A program made the translations under genes and the position numbers. The notes beneath the pieces were generated by a model. That model saw only the letters and a program-made list of their open reading frames with translations. It searched no databases and was not told the origin of the DNA. Of a DNA stretch of 64,000 nt, positions 58,049 to 64,000 are shown piece after piece. The DNA lies in assembly GCF_001039355.2 (NCBI RefSeq), contig NW_019773848.1:357635-421634 (forward strand). The letters run 5' to 3'. The DNA comes from Lingula anatina. Its lineage: Eukaryota; Brachiopoda; Lingulata; Lingulida; Lingulidae. The first letter of the stretch is position 1. The number at the start of each line of letters is the position of its first letter.

Positions 58049-61000
58049 GTAAGTTTCAATGTTGTGGCTGCTTAACAGTTTGAAACATGTAAATGCAGAA
58101 AGACCTTAGTTAGTTCCAGTATTTATATCTCACATAGTTGAATTTTATGTAAGTCTGTGATAAAATAACTTATGTGAAATGTAGTTGAGTGCATGATGAT
58201 CATATTATTTGTACATGCTTGTGAAAGCCAAAGTCAAAGATATCAAAAATGTTGCCACCTGTGTAACATCTCAGTTATACTCTGTTCCAATGAAGTATAG
58301 TTCATAATACACAAATTATGCGGGTTAAATTTGGTCAGAAGTTAATAATTAATTATTTTAATGATTTTTCATAAGTCCCTAGGCAATTGACATTACATGA
58401 TTCGGTGGGCAATTTGTGTATTCTGATATTGGATTTGTAATTCAATAACCCAGAAATGAACTGTGATGAAGATGAAATGTTAAAGTTGGAAGAGGATCAA
58501 AAATTGATTTAATCAAAGCACTAAACTTTATTTACTATGAAATGATACTCATAGCTGCTAAGGGCCAATAACTTTGAGTAGGCAATATATGATTGTTTTT
58601 TTATGATGACAAGTAGTTTTAAATATTTTCTGTAGCTTTGAGAAAGAAAAAAAGTTGCAGAAATGGAAAAAAACAATTATTTATTGACCTATCAGATTCA
58701 ATGATCAGTTGATTACTAATGAAAGGACTGGTTAATTTATGTTTTAAGAAATTTTTTGTGATAGTCCAAATAACTGCAAAAGATTCTTATTTCCATTAAT
58801 CACAGTGGGTGATAAGAATTCAAGACATGCCAATTTGAATCTCATTTTGAATTTTTGTCCAAAAAGAGACTTTTGTTATTATATTCTGGTTTTCATGTCT
58901 AATGGGACCTCCAATAGACAAGACAAAGTGAAAAAAAAAGTTATATTTTTCTGTATACTAATTTGTCCATTTACCAAGCTGTATATATATTAAATGCAAT
59001 TTTATTTTTTGGACTGAAAAGAGACATTGCTAATGTTGGATACTGGTAGAAATTAATTTTGTTCCCCTCTTCATAAGATGTCGCTTTCTAAATTAGATAT
59101 TGAATAGAACCCTGAAATGTATGCGTCATGAAACAGGCATGATTGATCGACCAGTGATCTTACTTTGGGCTAGACTTTTGCTACATAAAATATTCTATTT
59201 ATGTTTATAAAGGAAATTTTATGACATCAAGAATTTTACTTTTTTTTAAAGAGTTAACTATGGATACTAATGTAGATTGCTATCTTAGGAACATGATTAG
59301 GAACATCACAGGAAAAATTAATATAGACATGTTACTGTGTGCATCTATATTGACATTATGTTTAATGTAATGTAGGTATTTTAATTGAAAAAACATCAAG
59401 AAGTCTGGACTTAGTCCTGTTTAATTCGCTCCATACTCCGTGATTTTGTTTAAATATCAGGTGTGTGTATGTGTGTGTGTCTTAAATGGCCATCATTAAT
59501 CTATGTCTTTTATAAGAGCACTGTAAGTACTGAATTTCAATTTGTACCTACATTTTGAGTTTTTGACTAGTAAAATGTGTGGTAGAAGAGCATATTTTTA
59601 TTCATGACCATTTATGACTAAGATTATTGAGTCTACAACAGCAGCAGATTTAACAAAGATTGACCTTTTGGTATTCAAATATTATCTGTTATTTAAATGC
59701 ATTATTCCAAATGATTTATCAAGATGGAATAGGGCAGGTCTTCAGGGACTTAAACTAAGATCACTCTGCATTGACTATGTATCACATTCAAACTTTTAAG
59801 TTAGAGAAGGCTGGAAGATGGCAGTCAATAAGAATGATAACTAGTTTTAGAGGGTCGTACAGGGTGAAGCTTGCTATTTTCAGTGGTCATATAGCTTGAA
59901 GTTGAAGAATAAGCCTACAGTATGGTATGAATAGGAAATATGCAATAGAAATAATAATGATTATTTTAACTTGATGAATGTGAGGTGATTATTTACAATA
60001 AATTTTGTAGCCATGATCCATTCAACAGAACTTCCTCCTCTATTTATAAATATATTTGCCTAAGAAAAATCATAATTTATATCAACTGAAATGATGCTGC
60101 TCTAACTGCATCTTAGGATTTGATTCTGAGGAAAGTCCACAGATGATGTACATGAAAGAATGTTAAATTCATGTTTTCAAGTGATTGGCATCAAATTTCT
60201 AGGTTTTAATTTTGTATTGCATGTTGAAGTATACCTAACATTTCTTGTTTACTTGATGGACAACAAGGGATGTAGGCGACTCATATGAAAATCTCAAATT
60301 GTGCAAAAAAATCAATTTATCTCTCTCTTCATAGAACTGTCTTTGTGGTAATATTAGAGCTGGGAAGAGAAAAGTTTTTGTATGATAAGTCTGAATGGCT
60401 GGTTTTAGTTACTTACCGCCTTATTAGACAGAGCTATATTTGAATAATACTGTCATGTGTCATTGGTATGCTGATCCAATAGACTGTTGTGACTAAGAGA
60501 TGAAAAAGGACAAATCCAATAAAGATGTGAAGGCTTCTAATAGGAAGGTAGTTTATCAGAATATGTCTCTCTTAGGGGGAAAGCCACTTTTGAATCTAGA
60601 TAGATTGCAAGCTGCTGTTTCCATGCAAATGAATGAGTGAGGGTGATTACATAATGTTACATAGAATTTTGTTGTGTAACTGGTTATGTGCTGCAGCTTT
60701 TTTAAACAAAAATGATATTCAGTGTTCCAGTTTTCTCACTCAGTAGGACAGTTAAATAAACAATACTCATGTTATTATAACTATCTACTACAGGACTTAA
60801 AAATGATGCTTCAAATTATACTCTTACTGTATAATTTGAATTCGTTAAAACACAATTACAGTGTTCATTGCTTACTAGAGCTAATAACAGATGTGAGCAA
60901 AGTCTGAATCTCCATTTTATCCTTCATGTGCTTCTTTAAAAAATACCAAAAATAATGCTGTGCTCTTGTATAGTATAAGTCATATCTCTCTCTCCAATCT

Positions 61001-62637
61001 AAATTGGAGTTTAATTGACTAAAAACACTTGGAGACACTTAAAAGGTCAGAGTGGCAGGTGAGCTGATTGTCATGGTTACCTGTTATCTGTGATCACACA
61101 GACCTATCAGTGACAGTCTTTCAAAAAGAATAAAGTGCATGCCTTTTAGTTAAATTGAATTCTTAGTAATTAGTTTCATTAGTGAATAGCTATAGAAGAA
61201 TTAACTGAGATTTACCAGCCAATATTTCATCTGCAGACAGCCGTACTTCATTGGAAATGATTGCTGTGACAGGTATTACAACAAGTCACCCCTCAGGTAT
61301 GCTGGTTCAGTCAGGTGCCCCTCCCCCCCAAATCCCTGAGGAGAGAAAGATGGAGATTGGGTAACTAACCCTCTATCTTTCACACACCCGAGGTCATGCT
61401 TCATTGGACTCCCTCTATCAGTCTGATAAAATCAGCATCCATTCTCGTATGTTATACTATGGAAGTTCACCATTGGTAAGACGTCTTGTTTTATTTACAT
61501 ATTTCCCAAACATAGCTAGTTCAGGACACACAAATTCCATGTTTCTGTTCATATAGGAAGCCAAATATTTCACCATAAATCGTCAACAACAGAAGCATAA
61601 TCTCCCTTTAATTATAGGTACTTACAACCCAAGAAACTTGGCAAAATGTCAATTTTAAGTGCTGGAAAACACAACAAGCACATGCGATCCATTAATATGA
61701 AAACAGGTGAGAATCATGTCCCTGCCTTAAAGGTTCATTATCTTTAGCAGAAAGTCCATTTGCTAAGCTGTGTGTATCTTTAAAGATAGGGAATGCATAA
61801 GCCATTGGGTACATTTCATTATATTACTCTTAACACTCATGATGGTACTGTTTTCAAAATTTACTTCTGTTATGTAAGCATAGAAGTTGGCACCTGGCTG
61901 CAGAGCTTGTATTAAATAGGATTCAGAACTGACTTGAAGTCTCCATTTAATATCTTCCCAATGTTCCCATACTTAAACATTCTTGCTGCATGGCATGTAG
62001 TGTTTAGTTGTCAGTTGTGGAAATCTGGATTATTAAATAGTACATAAACAGAGAATGTCAACAACTTTTCTTACTTTTTTGTAGCTGTTGCCTCTTTGGA
62101 AGCATTTGCAATTGAATAAACATAAGACACAGCAACAGTAACCTCATGTATGGAACTTGATATGGGCAGGTGATGACACAGTTTGTTAATTAATGTATAT
62201 CTAGACCCATATTTCCTAAAACCATGAGTAATCTTTCTGATATCACCAGAAAACTTGGGGTACCCATCACACAGGATACTGTGAAGCCATTGTAATGTTG
62301 CCACCTTGCAGCATCAGTTGATTAAACCATTTAGGGCCTAATTAGTACAGCTGTGAACCTGCCTTTTGATGCATGCAAGCACTAAAACGCGGGTACATTT
62401 TAAGATTAACCACCTTTTATCAGCAGATATTAGTAAATCGGGTAAATCTTATCATAAGACAGGTTGAGAAATGAGAATTTCCCAAATAAAATCTTCGTGT
62501 TTTAGACATGCTGTTGTTTTGCTCAAAAACCAAAACGTGTCTTTCGTGACAGGATAAACCTGTGTGCACCAGGTGACTTTAACTTAGGAGATTGCAATAA
62601 ATGTTGCACAGGATTAGATCATAATATATTTTTAATG

Positions 62638-62678
<41 letters not shown>

Positions 62679-64000
62679 GGAGACTTACTTTCTTGTTTCA
62701 ATATCAAAAATGAATATGAATGTGTGATAGGGACATACATACACTGAGCAAAAAATTAAAATGTAACATTTAATAGGTTACTGACAGGAATTTGTAGCTA
62801 CAGACAGTAATCTATAGCATATTGAACAACAAAATTCACTTTGTTTGATTTAATGTAAATATTTGTAACCCATAATGCTGATAATTTTTCTATGTATTGC
62901 TTGGCGCATTTATATTTTTGCTCAGTGTACATACATATGTACCTGCATATGTACCTATGTATACGTACTTACATGCATATTACAGTTCAAACAATGGTTT
63001 TATGGTGGTGCTGACAATTTTAATTTAGAACTTCATGTTGGCATTATAAATATGGTATGCAATGCAGAGACAACATAAATAAAACAAGTTTCATTTTTCA
63101 GTTTCAATATTTTTTATCTTGGAGTGTTCTCATGGCTGGAAAAGTTTGCATGTGCCTAAATGTAGGAAGAGCAAAATGCAACACTGTTGCCACTCATTCT
63201 CACCTCATTTTCTCAACTTTGCAGATGCCTCCTGGATACCTCTCATCCATTATTAAATTGTTTCATTAGTCTGTATATAGTTGGATAGATAAGGAGAGGG
63301 AGATTTGCTGTCCATTTCGAAATTAATTTTTATTGATGTCTTATTTTCTGAAACAACTTGGTCAGCCACAGATCACAGAGGTTAGTCATGCTACATCACC
63401 TGCTGTAGGCATGTTATAGAAGTCAAAGTATCAAATTCTTCATTTGTACTCTTAGCACATTAAATAAGCCTGATCCAAACAAAGATATGTGTTTTGTTTT
63501 CAAATCAGAATATGTTTCATCCCCAAGAGGAGGATGTGCTGTACATAAAATGCTTTTTATTTGTCCATTGCTATATAGCCACAGTGATTTGAAACAAACC
63601 ACCTAAGTCATTTTGATGTTTTGTTTTAAATTTTTTGCTGGAGATTTTGTACTTTTATAACTCTTTTTCAAATATGTGTGAAGATATCCATAGAAAACTG
63701 TCAGTGATGTTTTTCTTGCTGAGAGCATTTTTTCTTTTTGTGTCATTTTAATTTTTTTCAGTTTTATGAAATTGCTACAAATGGTGTTAATATTTTCAAC
63801 ACCTCATTGTAGTCCTTCCTTAGATGCCTTTAGGAAAATGTGCCACAGAGCTTCCAAAAGAGCTTTTTGTCTGGCATCTTAATCCTGTGCTGAGATGTTA
63901 GGATGGAGGATTTCATTTCCTTTATGTCTCAATAAGTCCCCACTGTGATTGCAAGGTATGATTGGTGTGGCCATAAGCACGGCAATATCGCTATGGGAAT
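58049..64000 (+). other. Presumed intron downstream of the alternative exon
   Basis: No exon with PDE3 catalytic or linker similarity found to the end of the window. A GATA microsatellite and one weak exon-like segment (61618-61706) are noted separately. Confidence 0.5.
62638..62678. repeat. GATA tetranucleotide run
   Basis: About ten perfect TAGA units. Confidence 0.97.

Noticed and set aside
61618-61706. Exon-like segment (AATTATAG acceptor, GTGAGA donor) open as YLQPKKLGKMSILSAGKH
   Set aside because: Its entry and exit phases do not fit PDE3 exon 1 or the 57179 exon, and no homology is recognised.
1-64000. tRNA, rRNA or CRISPR features
   Set aside because: No cloverleaf-like B-box (GGTTCGAATCC type), rRNA core or regular spacer-repeat array was seen; a covariance-model search could still find a divergent small RNA.

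Overview
This is animal nuclear DNA: AT-rich, CpG-poor except in a few short blocks, with split genes and GT-AG introns, compact gene spacing and many short foldback transposons. One 5-bp N run (20208-20212) marks an assembly gap. The gene set (bestrophin, CNOT2, an AK5-like docking protein, PDE3), introns of a few hundred bases to several kb, and a dispersed 250-bp repeat that I recall as widespread in marine invertebrates together suggest an invertebrate, perhaps a deuterostome such as an echinoderm, hemichordate or lancelet. The species is not resolved.

Layout. (1) 356-5269 (+): the last eight coding exons of a bestrophin-family anion channel, with the 5' part lying before the window, followed by a long 3' UTR. 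(2) 8456-18074 (-): a complete CNOT2 gene, convergent with bestrophin. Its 16 coding exons join in phase to a 547-aa protein (human CNOT2 has 540 aa). The two 3' ends share a near-palindromic block that carries a poly(A) signal on each strand. (3) 19264-21612: a 2.35-kb CpG-richer block bounded by 25-bp inverted repeats, each flanked by TA. It holds a 66-codon first exon of an unrecognised basic protein, the assembly gap and a higher-order minisatellite. (4) 22270-23591: a dispersed repeat apparently split by two insertions, one CpG-rich and containing a 26-bp perfect palindrome. (5) 25780-29520 (+): a two-coding-exon gene for an 84-aa protein that looks like the AK5 N-terminal docking domain without any kinase domain. 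(6) 32902-33708 (+): first coding exon of a PDE3 cyclic-nucleotide phosphodiesterase, encoding the membrane-associating N-terminus and the conserved basic/serine phosphosite clusters. No catalytic exon was found downstream, so 33709-64000 is best read as PDE3 intron 1.

Inside that apparent intron are two further exon-like ORFs on the PDE3 strand: 48467-48559 (31 codons) and 57179-58048 (290 codons). Both end at good splice donors in phase 0, the same phase as PDE3 exon 1. They could be alternative PDE3 first exons making isoforms without the membrane region, or exons of a nested gene. The rest of the intron holds a truncated LINE, an intact copy of the dispersed repeat, several foldback MITEs with target-site-like duplications, and microsatellites.

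The genes are functionally unrelated (ion channel, mRNA deadenylation, docking domain, cAMP/cGMP hydrolysis). No operon-like or gene-cluster logic is evident. The main novelty candidates are the PDE3-phase alternative exons, the inverted-repeat-bounded CpG block with its ORF, and a candidate 19-nt frame-breaking microexon in CNOT2.
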